From assembly GCF_964656455.1 (NCBI RefSeq), contig NC_135722.1, positions 109,374,234-109,438,233 on the forward strand: a DNA stretch of 64,000 nucleotides, written 5' to 3'. Shown here piece by piece: positions 1-11,047 of this stretch; positions within the stretch are counted from its first letter, which is position 1; each line of letters starts with the position of its first letter. The translations under genes were made by a program, and so were the position numbers. The notes beneath the pieces are model-generated. The model searched no databases. It was not told the origin of the DNA and worked only from the letters and a program-made list of their open reading frames with translations. This DNA comes from Halichoerus grypus (taxonomy: Eukaryota > Chordata > Mammalia > Carnivora > Phocidae).

Positions 1-84
1 CCCGGCCAGCCCGCCGTGCTCCGCGGGTAAAGCCCTCCTGGGCCGCGTCCCCCGAGGCTCTCCAACGCGTCTTCTTCCCGTGCT
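1..84. other. CpG-dense GC-rich edge of window
   Basis: The first ~85 bases are very GC-rich and carry about 11 CpG dinucleotides, unlike the AT-rich sequence that follows. This could be the edge of a CpG island or GC-rich repeat outside the window. No reading frame or promoter motif can be assigned. Confidence 0.45.
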
Positions 85-590
85 GCTTTCAAGATTTTCT
101 CTTTAGCACTGGCGGAGAGGAATTTGTCCAACATGTGTTTCATTTTTCTTGGGCTTGAGTTTCGTTGCTCTCCTTGGATCTGTGAGGTTCTGCGGTGAAT
201 CAGACTTACAACATGTTCCCCTACTATTTCTTCAAGTATTTTTCTTGGCCTTCCTCTCCATGTACGTCAGACCGAGGTTGCTCTGCAGCTCACTGACGCA
301 CTCTCCTCCCTCCCTTCCTCCCTTCCTCCCCTCCTCCTTTCTTCGTCCTTCCTCCTCCCTTCCTTCCTTCCTCTTCCCTTCCTCCCTCCCTTCCTTCCTT
401 CCTTTCTTCCTCCTTCCTTCCTTCCTCCTTCCTTCCTCCTTTCCTCCTTCCTCCCTCCCTCCCTTCTTTCCTTCTGCCTTCCTTTCTCCCTCCCTCCCTT
501 CCTCTTTCTCTCTCTTTCTTTCTCTCAAGTATTTTTGCTTCTCTGAATCATATCTATTGCTATGCCTTCAAATTCATGAATCTTTTGGCC
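85..590. repeat. Old interspersed repeat, probably L1M-class, family unresolved
   Basis: The stretches at 85-280 and 530-590 resemble a widespread ancient mammalian repeat (for example TTTCAAGATTTTCTCTTT near 88 and a 'cttcaaattcatgaatctttt'-like segment near 568). The middle is replaced or expanded by a polypyrimidine tract. Further pieces of the same kind lie at 1606-1733 and 2305-2410, on either side of later L1 insertions. The family name needs a library search. Confidence 0.35.
302..528 (+). repeat. (CCTT)n/(CCCT)n polypyrimidine tract
   Basis: About 225 bases of almost pure pyrimidine, a degenerate mix of CCTT, CCCT and CTTT units. The open frames across it on both strands are low-complexity artefacts (Leu/Pro/Ser on plus, Lys/Glu/Gly/Arg on minus). 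Confidence 0.92.
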
Positions 591-594
591 CTTT

Positions 595-1126
595 TTAAAA
601 TTGACATCCAGCACTGAGTAAATTTAAGGTGTATAGCGTAATGACTTAACTTACATCTAGAGTAAAGTGATCACCACAATAAGTTTACTGAACACCCATA
701 ATCTCACATAGATACAAAAAAAAAAGAGAGAGAGAGAAAGAGAGAGAGAGAAAACCATTTTCCTTGTGATGAGAACTCTTACAATCTACTCTCACAACAA
801 CTTTCAAATGTACCTTGTGGGCCGTGTGAGCTAGAATCATCATGCAGAGCATTATGTCCCCAGTATTCAGTGATCTTATAACTGAAAGTCTGTACCTTCT
901 GACCACCTTCCTCCAATCCTCCTTCTCCCCACTCCCACCTCTGGTAGCTACAAATCTAATCTCTTTTTTCCATGAGGCTTTTTTTTTTTTAAGATTCCAC
1001 ATATAAGTGAGATCACACTAGTCTTTCTCTGTCTGACTTATTTCACTCAGCATGATGCCCCCAAGGCCCATCCATGTTGTCACAAATGGCAAGATTTCCT
1101 TCTTTTTTATGGCTGAGTAATAGCCC

Positions 1127-1164
<38 letters not shown>

Positions 1165-1605
1165 GGGGGGTCTGTTTATCCATTCATACATTAGTAGCAC
1201 TTACGTTGTTTCTCTGTCCCGACTGCTGTAAATCATGCTGCTATGAACGTGAGGGGTACAGCTCTCTCTCAGACATAGTGTTTTGTCTCCTTTAGGTATA
1301 TACTTGGAAGTGCACTTGCTGGGTCATATGGTAGCTCCATTTTTAACTTTTTCAGGACCCTCCATACTGTTTTCCAGAGTGGCTGCACCAGCTTGCGTTT
1401 CCACCAACAGACCAAGAGGGTTCCCCTTTCTCTGCATCCCCACCAACACCTGTTATTTCTTGTTTTTTTTGGGGGGGTTGTTTGTTTGTATGGGTTTTTT
1501 TTTAATGATAGGCATTCTAACAGGCATGAGGTGGATCTGTGTCATTTTTTTGATTTCCTCATTATTAAGTATTTTTCTCTCCCTTCACATGCCTGTTAAT
1601 TTTTT
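595..1605 (-). mobile_element. L1 3' end fragment (3'UTR plus end of ORF2)
   Basis: On the minus strand this reads as the end of L1 ORF2 followed by an L1 3'UTR. Plus-strand landmarks are the complements of the conserved ORF2 C-terminus ('ggctgagtaatagcccattg', 'gctgggtcatatggtagctcc', 'ttccagagtggctgcacc'). The 3'UTR part at 600-960 resembles older L1MA/L1MB-type ends. It is 5'-truncated, sits inside the older repeat, and has no usable frame. Confidence 0.8.
1129..1161 (+). repeat. (TG)n microsatellite
   Basis: About 16 TG units, expanded inside the L1 ORF2 fragment where the family normally has a short TATATA-like tract, followed by a G run. Confidence 0.95.
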
Positions 1606-1733
1606 TGGACACTAGACATGGTGAATTTTACTTTGTTGATGCTAGACAGTTTTTGTATTCCTTTAAATATTCTTGAGCTCTGTTATGGAATGCAGTTATA
1701 TGGCAACTTTGGGTTTTCAAGTTCTTTTTTAAG
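1606..1733. repeat. Old interspersed repeat, middle piece
   Basis: 'gtgaattttactttgttgat' and 'tattcttgagctctgttatg' belong to a common old mammalian repeat whose next part resumes at 2305 ('ctttattccagggtcaattt', 'ccaccactgaggcaatgcc'). The break between the pieces is the L1 insertion at 1734-2304. Confidence 0.4.
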
Positions 1734-2304
1734 AGTTCTCAGGCTATGTTCATCTGTTTTGCTTCTTAAATTCCACATATGACTGAAATCATTTGGTATT
1801 TGTCTTTCTCCGAATGACTTATTTTGTTTAGCATAATACTCTCTAGCTCTAGCCATGGTGTTGCAAATGGCAAGATTTCATTCTTTTTGATGGCTGAGTA
1901 ATATTCCATTGCATATATATATATAACACCTCTTCATTATCCATTCATCAGTCGATGGGACACTTGGGCTCTTTCCATAGTTTGGCTATTATTTAATGCT
2001 GCTATAAATATCGGGGTGCATGTATCCCTTTGAATCTGTAATTTTGTATCCTTTATATAAATACCTAGAGAGGGAAGCAAACCATAAGACACTCTTAACT
2101 ATAGAGAACAAACTGAGGGTGGATGGAAGGAGGTGGGTAGAAGATGGGATAGATGCAGGACGGGCATTAAGGAGTGCATTAGTGGTGATGAGCATGGGTA
2201 TTGTATGGACTGATGAATCACTAAATTCTACTCCTGAAACCAATATTACACTATATATTAAGTAACTGGAATGTAAACAAAAATTTAAAAACAGTTCTCA
2301 AGCT
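1734..2304 (+). mobile_element. 5'-inverted (twin-primed) carnivore L1
   Basis: The left part (about 1744-2072) is the end of L1 ORF2 in minus orientation, and the right part (about 2073-2292) is the carnivore L1 3'UTR in plus orientation ending in an A-rich tail. The left boundary of the inverted part is complementary to the L1 segment that normally lies just upstream of the plus part, so the two halves were once contiguous. An imperfect 12-base duplication, agttctcaggct at 1734-1745 and agttctcaagct at 2293-2304, flanks the whole. This is the expected product of twin priming. Confidence 0.85.
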
Positions 2305-2410
2305 AAACCACAACAGCTTTATTCCAGGGTCAATTTTTCTCCACCACTGAGGCAATGCCTTCTAAGTACCCTATTTGATGCCCCGAATATTACCAAGCAC
2401 CCCCCACATA

Positions 2411-3575
2411 TGCACACTGGGTCTTCCATGTAACAGAGAGTAGAGCCTGGGACAATATAGCTCTCTTGGGACAAGTCGACATTTGGGGAAATGACTGAGG
2501 AGGCATTTAAGAATGGAAACAGAGGAGTCTGAATTGCTGCAAGTTTAAGAAATCAAGCATGGGACACATCTGGCCATGCTTTTCGGAGAGGGAATGGGCT
2601 TGTCTTCCCGGAAGACCTAGCATGTATTAAGATTCTAACACCAGTATTCTGCTCTTCCTTACTAAAGAACCAGTGAAAGCCCTTGGGCAGCATAAATCAA
2701 GCTTTAATCTAGCCTGGATTATTCTTCCGTTGAGTTCAACAGCATTTATTGAGTGCTTACTCTATGTCAAGTCCTGTACTTGATGCCTTCGATTATGAAG
2801 CTGAATGAGTTTTAGTCTCTCTCCTTGTGAAGTTTATGGTCTCTTTTTCCTTAAATAGTTAATACATGTACAATATTATGATAGTGCTTGACTTTTAGTT
2901 AAGTGCTTAAGTAGCCGTAAGCCTCGCTATGATGGCAGCCATCGTCCTGACGGTGATACTGGTAGTTGAGCTGGGGGCTCAGATTCCACTGACTTCTGTC
3001 CTTCCCCTGTGCTCCTTTGGACCAAGCTGACTGCACCCGGATTGTTCTCCCCCATCAGCAGGGTTCAAAGAAGTGTTTGCAGATATTCTCAGTCACCACC
3101 TAGAGTTAATCAAAGTTCCTTTTAACTTTGATTACTTATTGATGTGCCCTAAGAGTTGTTCCTCCCAAAACATCCTGCAAAATATCTGCTGCCAATTACT
3201 CCTTACCCTGGAAATGGTTTTCTTTTACATATTCAAATCTCAATGACAGAGGCAGCGTCATGATGTTATATCAGATTTCCCTCATGTTCACACTCGGTGG
3301 TGGGCAATTATTTTGTGTCCCTTTTGGTAAAAAGAATAACTTTCTGAGTTTGATATGAGATAAAGAAAATTCTTGAATTTCCCTCCTTATGGAAACATAA
3401 GTGAAACATAATTAAACATATTCCAGTTGATGGGAACAGCTCAAGGGGACTACAGTATTTGGCAGCTGGAGCACTTTAACTGTCTTCAAGTGCAGACACT
3501 GAAAATCAGGTGCTAAGACTTTCCTGATCAATGGGTCACAAATGTCCTCAATCATCTAGCTTTGCTTTTAAGTCT
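2411..3575. other. No gene seen; one MIR/L2-like patch
   Basis: Mostly unassigned sequence. Around 2733-2870 'agcatttattgagtgcttac' followed by a 'ctatgtcaagtcctgtactt' pattern suggests an ancient MIR or L2-type fragment. I see no coding region, RNA gene or regulatory site. Confidence 0.5.
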
Positions 3576-3724
3576 TCCAGTCCGTCCTTCCTTCCTTCCT
3601 TCCATCCTTCCTTCCTTCCTCCTTCCTTCTCCTTCCTTCCTTCTTCTCCCTTCCTTCCTCCTTCCTTCCTTCTTCTCCCTCCCTTCCTTCCTTCCTTCCT
3701 TCTTTCCTTCCTTCCTTCCTTCCA
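3576..3724 (+). repeat. (CCTT)n microsatellite
   Basis: About 145 bases of TTCC/CCTT units with TTCTCC interruptions, introduced by CTTCCAGTCC. The same 10-base leader precedes the tract at 4669. ORFs over it are artefacts. Confidence 0.95.
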
Positions 3725-4668
3725 TGGCTTCTTTGACACTGTCTTGACAGAGATTTTTATTTGTAATTCTTCACAACTATTCTGAGGAGTAGGACAGCAA
3801 CAATTCAGTTTATTCCAGTCCTTTGGAACTTTCACGCTGAGGCTAGCCTGATGCATTGTCACCTTGGAGAGCTAGGTCACATCTAGTAAAGAGCTTTTGA
3901 TCTTATGTCCACTGTTTCATAGAGAAGCCAAATAATAATAAAAAGATATGTGAAAGTCTTTCCCAAGATCCCATTAGAAGTTAGAAAATTTTGCTGATGA
4001 GCTTTCAATGACCTAATTTTGATTAATATTCAGAGAGTAAAAAAATAATCTTAGGTCATTTCAAAGAAAATATAAATATCTCTCATTTAATATACAATTA
4101 TCTCTTAAGGAGTATAGGGGGAGAAAGGATCAACAGAACTTCCTATAATAAGGTTTTCTCTTATGTAATAAAAACATCTTTTCTTTAAATCTACATGGTT
4201 CTGAATCTGGGAAGAGCAAGTCTGGATCTTGAGGAAGACGTTCTTTCCCCCATGTGTTTACTTCCTTCGTTTCAGAGAGCCAGTAACAAAAACAGGGAGT
4301 CCTTTTCCTCGAAACCGCCTTATCTCAAAAACAGTATTTGAAACTGCTGGGCTCTTGCGATCAGATAACAAGGGATGCCTTTATCTCGATGGGGTGAGAG
4401 ATCAGGAGAGAAGTTATGTCAGTTTTCTTCTCATTTTATGATTTTCTAACATTATGCTCAAATGCTGACATTGAAAGTAAAGTTATAAATTATACCACAG
4501 CACAATCATTTGTGAAATACATTTTTTTCTACTCAATAAAAGGGTGACTTTCACACTTCCTTTCAATGGTATTTTCCTATGGGCATTACCTATATGACTT
4601 GCCTTACACAGCTCTCCAAAGCCTGTACTGGACAGCAGGGTAACGGTGCCCATTAGCTGCACTTTTGC
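3725..4668. other. No gene or recognised repeat
   Basis: AT-rich unassigned sequence. The open frames here are short and show no recognisable family. Confidence 0.5.
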
Positions 4669-4833
4669 TTCTTCCAGTCCTTCCTTCCAGTCCTTCCGTC
4701 CGTCCTTCCTTCCAGTCCTTCCTTCCTTCCTTCCTTCCAGTCCTTCCGTCTGTCCTTCCTTCCTTCCTTCCTTCCTTCCTTCCTGCCTTCCTTCCTTCTT
4801 TCCTCCCTCCCTCCCTCCCTCCCTTCTTCCTTC
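4669..4833 (+). repeat. (CCTT)n tract with CCAGTCC interruptions
   Basis: About 165 bases of CCTT units, with CCAGTCCTT and CCGTC variants repeated several times and a final TCCC-rich segment. Overlapping ORFs in four frames are low-complexity artefacts. Confidence 0.95.
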
Positions 4834-5690
4834 GCAGAGTCCCGAGTGTGTGCAAATCTCCTGCTTTGGCCTAACATACAGCCTGCAGGTACAAGATGTC
4901 ATCATACACCCAGGCAGTACTATTTCCTTTGTCTCATCACCAGCTGGCAAATGATATTTGAACAACTGACAGGAGAGACCAGCTGCAGGTGCACAATGGA
5001 AAGAAATCTATCTTTGCCTTTTTCAGAGAGTCACTATTAAGGGAGACTCATTTTCAGATGATGACGTTAAGTGTAAAACAATGCAAATTAAACAAGCATT
5101 TTGAAAAAAAAAAAAAAATCAGTCATTTGCTATCGTAATGGTCCATACACATCCCTCTGCCTCTTGTTGTGTATGTACCTATCCGATCAGTCTTACAGGC
5201 ACAGTGGCTCGTCCTATCCTTCCTTCATGAAGAAGGGGCTTCCTGGCTCTGCAGCCTGAGCCCCACTCACTAACCACCATCTTCTATCTCTCCTGCTTGC
5301 TCCTTCTAGTACCACTACCCCAACAAGTTTTGACCCCTCTGCTTTTCCTAAGTCCATCAATGCTACTATTTTACAACCCCTCACCCCCCGTCCTTGTTTC
5401 TGCCCTTAGACAGCTTACATTCCAACTCTCGTTCCTCTCCATGTTATTGTATTCACTTGGCAAAAGCCCAGCCCCTCATTAAATCCCACTTTGCACCTAA
5501 TCTATCTTTGCTCCAGGACAAAGGAAACATTACAGAAAAACGCATAATTATGTTGATTGGTCTCCCTTCATGTGTGGACCCTGAATGAGACTGGATGAAC
5601 ACCAGGCGGGCCCCCAGTGCTATGGAGGAATGGTGCCGGTAGCCCAGTCCCTTTTCCATGCTCCGAGATGACAATTAACTACCTCTTTCT
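4834..5690. other. No gene; A14 run
   Basis: Unassigned sequence with a 14-base A run at 5104-5117. From about 5600 the text begins to resemble L2 sequence, so the L2 called next may start slightly earlier. Confidence 0.45.
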
Positions 5691-7640
5691 GTCTCCACTC
5701 ACTTCCTGCTTCTCCTTCCTCCCCCAGCCTCACTCTCAGGAACCTTGTTCTCTATTTCACTGAGAAAATAGTCACAGCCAAAAGAGAAATCCCACGGGCT
5801 CCCCAGAACCACCTGTCCACCTGCCAGGATTGACCCTACTGTGCAGTCACCCTTTCCCTGTGGATGAACACCCCACTTTCTAATCCAACATTTACCAGCA
5901 TGTCTGTGCAATGGGTTCAGCACTTCATCTGTCCCACAAGCAAGACCATCACTCTGACAATTTGAGTCTCCTCCTGCCCATCTGATTTTCTCCTCTCTCT
6001 ACTGGAGTGTTCCTACCAGTTACACAAACATACTGCTACTTCTTCTGTCTTAAAAGTTGAAACTGTGCACCACAAACACAGCTTTGACCTCATTTGCTCT
6101 GCAGCTACCTCTCAATTTCTTCATCCCTCTTCACTGCAGAAGTCCACACAAGAGCTGTGTGCACTGACCTCCACTTCCTGTCTTCCTGTGTTTCGTGGAA
6201 TCAACTCCATTAGGTTACCATTACTCCACTCTACAGACCAGTTTTTACCAAGTCATCAAGGATCTCCACATTGTCCAATCAATCAGTCCAGTGATTATAT
6301 TAATCATATTTCATCTTGCAGCAGCACTGCACAGAGTTGCTTATTCTATGCTTCTTGACAGAACTTCTTTCCCTGACTCTCTAGACACGTCCCGCCTGCA
6401 TAGCTGGCCTCCTTTTTTGAGCCTCCCTTGCTGGTCCCTTCTGCTCCCTAAGATCCAATGTTAGGCTTCCCAGGGTCCAGTCTGCAGACCTCTCCCCTTC
6501 TTTTCTACCATTATTGCCTGAGTTGTATCACCCACTCTCATACAGAGTGACTGTCTTTCATCATTCCAATGTCCTAGTCCTCACAGTATTCAAAGTATTC
6601 AATATGAATAATGTTCTGAGGAATGAAAAGAAAGTGGCACCTCTTAAAATTATGCAGGATATGATAACTGGCCTCTAATGTGATCTGTACCTTGATGGTT
6701 CCTAAATGTAGAACTTCAGCCTGGATTCCCTGACCTCCAGACTCAGATTCCCCAAAGCTTATTTGCCATCTTTGCGTGAATGTCTATGGAGTAACCCAAG
6801 CTTTATAGATTAAAAACAAAACAACAACTCCAGATTACACAGCACTCTCCCCACCCCTCAAAAATCCTCCTCTGTAAAGAGTCTTCTCCAACAGAGTAAA
6901 TGGAAATTTCATTTACAGATGTTCAGGCCAGGGTATTGGAGTCTTTCTTAACTCTAGTCTTTCTTTCCCACCTACATCTAATCCATCCATAAATCACGTC
7001 TTCTCCACCTTCAAAATATACTTTCTTCCCGCCCTACCACCTGCTACCTCCTGGATCTGAACCACCCATGGTTTCTCACCAAGGTTATTATAATGGCCTC
7101 CTGACTAATACCTTTGCTTCCTCCCTTGCCTTCCTATAGAGCATTTTATAAAGCAGTCAGTTACACATATATTTTAATGTAACTCAGGTATGTCATTCCT
7201 TTGCTTAAATCCCTTCAGAAGCTTTCCAGTTTACTTAGTATTAAATCCAATGGCCTTCCCATATCCTCTAAAGTCCTATATATTCATTGCCCCTACTAGT
7301 TCTCTGACTTCCTAGATAACCAACCCCTTCTTCAGCCATTACTGCCCAGTAGCTACACTGGCCTCTTGCTTTTCCTCAAATAAACCCCACACACCGCTGT
7401 CCAAGGCATTAGTACCTGAGGACTTCTTGACCTAGTTCATCGTCCCCCAAGCAATCCACACTGCCCACTCCCTCTCCCTCCTTGGGAGAGGGTTTGGCTC
7501 AAATATCTCATGATCTTAGTGGTCATCCTTCATCACTCCATACAAAATGGCAACACCACCTCCTCCAGCTGATCCCTGGGACTCCCAGCTCCCAATTGGC
7601 CCCTTTATCCTGTATAAGTTATTATAGGTATGTATAGGAA
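5691..7640 (+). mobile_element. Long fossil LINE-2 (L2), ORF2/RT remnant to near 3' end
   Basis: The text follows L2 in order for nearly 2 kb: 'ctccttcctcccccagcctc' (5712), 'tatttcactgagaaaatagt' (5753), 'tctctctactggagtgttcc' (5994), the palm-like region 'catcttgcagcagcactg' (6313), 'accttcaaaatatactttct' (7010), 'taatggcctcctgact' (7091) and 'tagctacactggcctcttgc' (7351). Stops and indels are everywhere, so no protein remains. Most genomic L2 copies are short 3' fragments; this one keeps much of the reverse transcriptase part. Ends are approximate. Confidence 0.72.
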
Positions 7641-7654
7641 AAAGAGAGAAAGAT

Positions 7655-8275
7655 TATTTTCCACTATATTAGTTATTTATGTCTGTGTAACATGTATTAT
7701 ATCATAGGTTCTGTGGGGGTAGGAAATCACACATCGTTTTGGTTGTCTCTGGCTTAGGGATCCTCACAAGGCTGTAATCAAATTTTTGGCCAGGACTGCA
7801 GTCATGTCAAGTTGACTGGGGGAGGAGCCACTTCTAGGCTCAGTCACAGCCAGCTGGCCTCAGTTTCTTACTGGCCGGTTCCCTGCCACATGGACCTTTC
7901 CGTAGGGCAGCTCACCCCGTGACAGCTGGGAGGAGTGAGAGAGATGAGAATCACCGTCTCCTGATAACATGATCTCTGAAGTGACATCTCGTCACTTTTG
8001 CCACATTCTGTCATTAGAAGCAAGTCCCAAGGTCCAGTCCACACCCAAGAGTGGTGGGGTTACATAAGTAGAGAACCTCCAGGAGGTAGGGCTCATCGGG
8101 GACCATTTCACCAGCTGCCCATCACATCGCTATGGCATATAAGCGTCCTCTTATGTTTGCTGTCATGCCCCAGGGCAGAGAACATTGCCCGGCTAGGGAG
8201 GAGGCACCCAGTAGTGAGGGTTCATCCCACCCACTGCTTCCTCACCCCGGTCTGCTCTTCCCACTAACATGAGAA
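7655..8275 (+). repeat. Ancient interspersed repeat (DNA or LTR type, family not named)
   Basis: A well-known mammalian repeat pattern is recognisable: 'ttagttatttatgtctgtgt', 'ctcacaaggctgtaatcaaa', 'gccacatggacctttcc', 'tagggcagctcacc', 'gaagtgacatctcgtcactt' and 'ttagaagcaagtcccaaggt'. It is degraded and non-coding; I cannot assign the family with confidence. Confidence 0.55.
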
Positions 8276-8329
8276 TATTTTCTGTGCTGTCCTAGATTTA
8301 GAATTTGATACATGCCCGTTCCCCTCCTG

Positions 8330-8580
8330 AGACACATTATGGCTCTGCCTGTCCTTCGGAGCTCAGGTCAGGTGGTGCCTCTGCCACCCCCACTTTGTAC
8401 CCCCTGTGCCCCTACTACTCCCTCCAGCAGTGAGCTCATGCGGTGCCTGTATCCCCACACAGGCTCACAGTTACTTCTGCATAAGTCTCAGCTCCTTCAG
8501 ACTGTGAGCTTCTTGATGTTAACCACTGTGTCCGCCCAGGGTAAGCCCGGCCGGGGCCAGCGCAGTGCCTGTCCACCATG
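8330..8580 (+). mobile_element. Possible L2 3' fragment
   Basis: 'ctccttcagactgtgagctt', 'aaccactgtgtcc' and 'gcgcagtgcctgtcc' resemble the L2 3' end (agactgtgagctccttga ... cagtgcctggca). Strongly diverged; tentative. Confidence 0.4.
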
Positions 8581-8591
8581 CTGTCATAGAG

Positions 8592-8628
8592 CACCAGGCA
8601 GAGTCCTCGCACACCAGGCAGAGTCCTC
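8592..8628 (+). repeat. Short tandem duplication, 20-bp unit
   Basis: CACCAGGCAGAGTCCTC occurs at 8592-8608 and again at 8612-8628, giving two tandem copies of a 20-base unit. A recent slippage or local duplication event. Confidence 0.85.
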
Positions 8629-8689
8629 TGGACACCTCCTAGTGCCAAGTAAGTTAGTGGTTCCACTCTTTCGTTATTCCTAGTTCTTA

Positions 8690-10838
8690 TTAAATGTTCT
8701 GTATTTGCCGAATAACTGAAGGTAAGTCCCAGAATCATGTATAATAAATGGATAAAATGGCACGAGCCTCTGTTTTCCTTTTGACTCTGAGATTCACACC
8801 GGCTCCATGTCATGAAAATTATCAATATATTAGCTTAGCCCAGCTACGTGAGCCCAATAAAGTTTCTACCCCAGGGGTCAGGAAGTCTTCTTTGCCTGGG
8901 TCTTGGAGAGACAGCACATCATGCGGGCAACTGTAGTCATCTTAGAGTTTGGTATGAATCCAAAGGTGTGATCCTGCGAGTGCGTGTGCTTCAGAAGGAT
9001 GGCAGAAAGAGCAGACGTGAGCCATAGTTTACTGCTTCTCTGGATGTAAGCAGAGTGCCTTCTAGGGAGAAAGTTTCCAGGCTATGGAGGACATTCAGGT
9101 TGTAAGGAACACATAGAACTGGGCTCCAGATCAAACCAGAAGTTTAAACAGACTTTTGAGTGTGGTAATAGTTCTCATTAGAAGTCAAGCAGATGAGTCT
9201 TACACCTAAAATAAGCATATATATTTTGGTAGCTTGATGTTGCAAAGGTCAATAGGCAGCGCCAGATGGTGCCTCGGTGTGTGGGTCCGTGCGTGCGCAC
9301 GTGCACACAGGCCTGCTTGTCTTAAAACAGGAAGCTGCATTTGCATCCTCAGACCCATCTGCTCTGACAGCAGTAAACAATCTACAGAGGCTTAAAGCAT
9401 ATGGACTGCAGGGTTGATTTCACTTAAGGGCAAAGCGTTTGCCCAGAGTTTTCCATGATTTGATCAAAACATTTCTGAGCTTCCCTCATTGTTCTTAGCA
9501 GCATTTACTGCAGGTGGCAGGGGTCCACCTAGATCATTCCTGCTGGTGAGTCACAGAGGGCAATTCTTACTTAAATATTTATAGAATCCAATTGCCTTTC
9601 TGCTCACATGCAGCCCACTCTACCTGGATTGTCTGCTTATTTGTTTGTTTTCTCAGCTGCCCGGAATAGTGAAAACATATGTCGAGGTTTTGGTTTTGGT
9701 TTCATTTTTTTTTTCTCAAGAATCAACTACATCTTAGTGAGAGCAGTGCTCATGACAGAGAACAGAGTAATGACCCAAACTTCGTCTGAGTGAGTTGGAA
9801 TCCTTGTTCAATAACAAAGAAACTCAGCTCAACGCTGTGCACTGAACAGGTTGGGTGGGTGCAAGATGGCCGCCACTTGGGGAAATGCAAACCATTGCTG
9901 TGATAAAGAGGGGCAAGTGTTTCTCTTCTCTTCACTTTATTTTACGATCTTCTTTTTCTTTGAGTGTTACTCATGCAGCTCCAGGCTCTAGGCAAGTCTT
10001 CTCTGTAATGCCTGGCTTGTCAGAATAAGGTCAAGTGTGAAGTCAGTAAGACTTAGCACTTACAGCACTAATTACTTTTTAAAGAAAACCTCAAAAGGTA
10101 GATAAATACATTAATTAATCTCTGATTGTGTATTTTAGAGCCTGTAAGATCTGTGTGAAGAAGAGAGTCCAGGCAGACGAGGAGGTCTGAACATTCTCTA
10201 GTTGATCTCTTGTCTCCCCAGAGAGGAAAGTATATTTAAGACACATTCTCTTCTTATATATAGGAATATATTTAAGCAATCTTTTGGCAAATCTTGAAAA
10301 ATTACACTGAGCAGAAAAATAAACCCCAGAAATAATTAGTGTTACAAAAAAGTAGGCTATTACACAATTATTTTATTAACTGATTATTTATTATTAAAAG
10401 GGAAAAAGAGTGAATCAGCATCTCACTTTCTCTTTTTTTATTTTAATTTTAATTTTTTTTTGTTATAAGTGGAAAGGAAACCACCAGAGTTAAATGAACA
10501 ATTTGAGAGCTGAGTTATCAGTTGATGGGATGTAAATAGATCAGGCAGACAGCCCACGACTTTGAAAACTGGTTTTTGATGTCAGAGCAATTTTAGAAAT
10601 AGTAAGTAGAATGAGACTAAGTTCTAGGTTTGATCCTTTAAAGAAAAGGCAAAATCACCTATCTGTTAAACATACCTAAAGAAATCTATGCCAATTTGAC
10701 CTTGTTTAGTTAGAAATCTTTCCAACTAAACTAAGCTAGGTAAATTGTACCGAGAGTGCACAAGAAGGACAGAAGAGCCACAGTGTAGAAAGTCTGTCAA
10801 TTCCTGTCTTCTACCAATAATGACATATTTTATACACA
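8690..10838. other. Mostly unassigned; alternating purine-pyrimidine tract
   Basis: No gene or confident repeat over about 2.1 kb. At 9288-9309 a 22-base perfectly alternating pyrimidine-purine run (core GTGCGTGCGCACGTGC) is a candidate Z-DNA site. Around 10430-10470 there is a T-rich low-complexity patch. Confidence 0.55.
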
Positions 10839-10847
10839 TAGCTAACC

Positions 10848-11039
10848 CCCCCTTTTTGAGAGAGAGAGAGAGAGAGAGAGAGCACATACGCACACACGAG
10901 CAGGGGCAGGGAGGGACAGAGGGAGGAGAGAGAATCTTAAGCATGCCGCTCACTGAGTTCTATCTCACGACCCTGAGGCCATGACCTGAGCCGAAATCAA
11001 GAGTCGGACACCTAACCAACTGAGCCACCCAGGCTCCCC
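10848..11039 (-). mobile_element. Carnivore tRNA-Lys SINE (CAN SINE)
   Basis: The minus strand starts with the GGGGAGCCTGGGTGGCTCAG head and ends in a GA/CT tract. TSD-like copies tagctaac (10840-10847) and tagccaac (11040-11047) flank it. Confidence 0.92.
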
Positions 11040-11047
11040 TAGCCAAC

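Noticed and set aside
232..598. Plus and minus open frames of 98-149 codons over the first polypyrimidine tract
   Set aside because: They are translations of CCTT repeats (Leu/Pro/Ser or Lys/Glu/Gly/Arg runs) and have no codon or domain signal.
685..1615. Open frames around 700-1600
   Set aside because: They are shadows of a minus-strand L1 end and a TG repeat.
3531..4965. Open frames up to 160 codons over the other two CCTT tracts
   Set aside because: Same low-complexity artefact; stops are rare in any frame of a CCTT repeat.
8312..8825. Overlapping frames of 123 (+) and 129 (-) codons
   Set aside because: They overlap an L2-like fragment and a tandem duplication; no domain or splice context.
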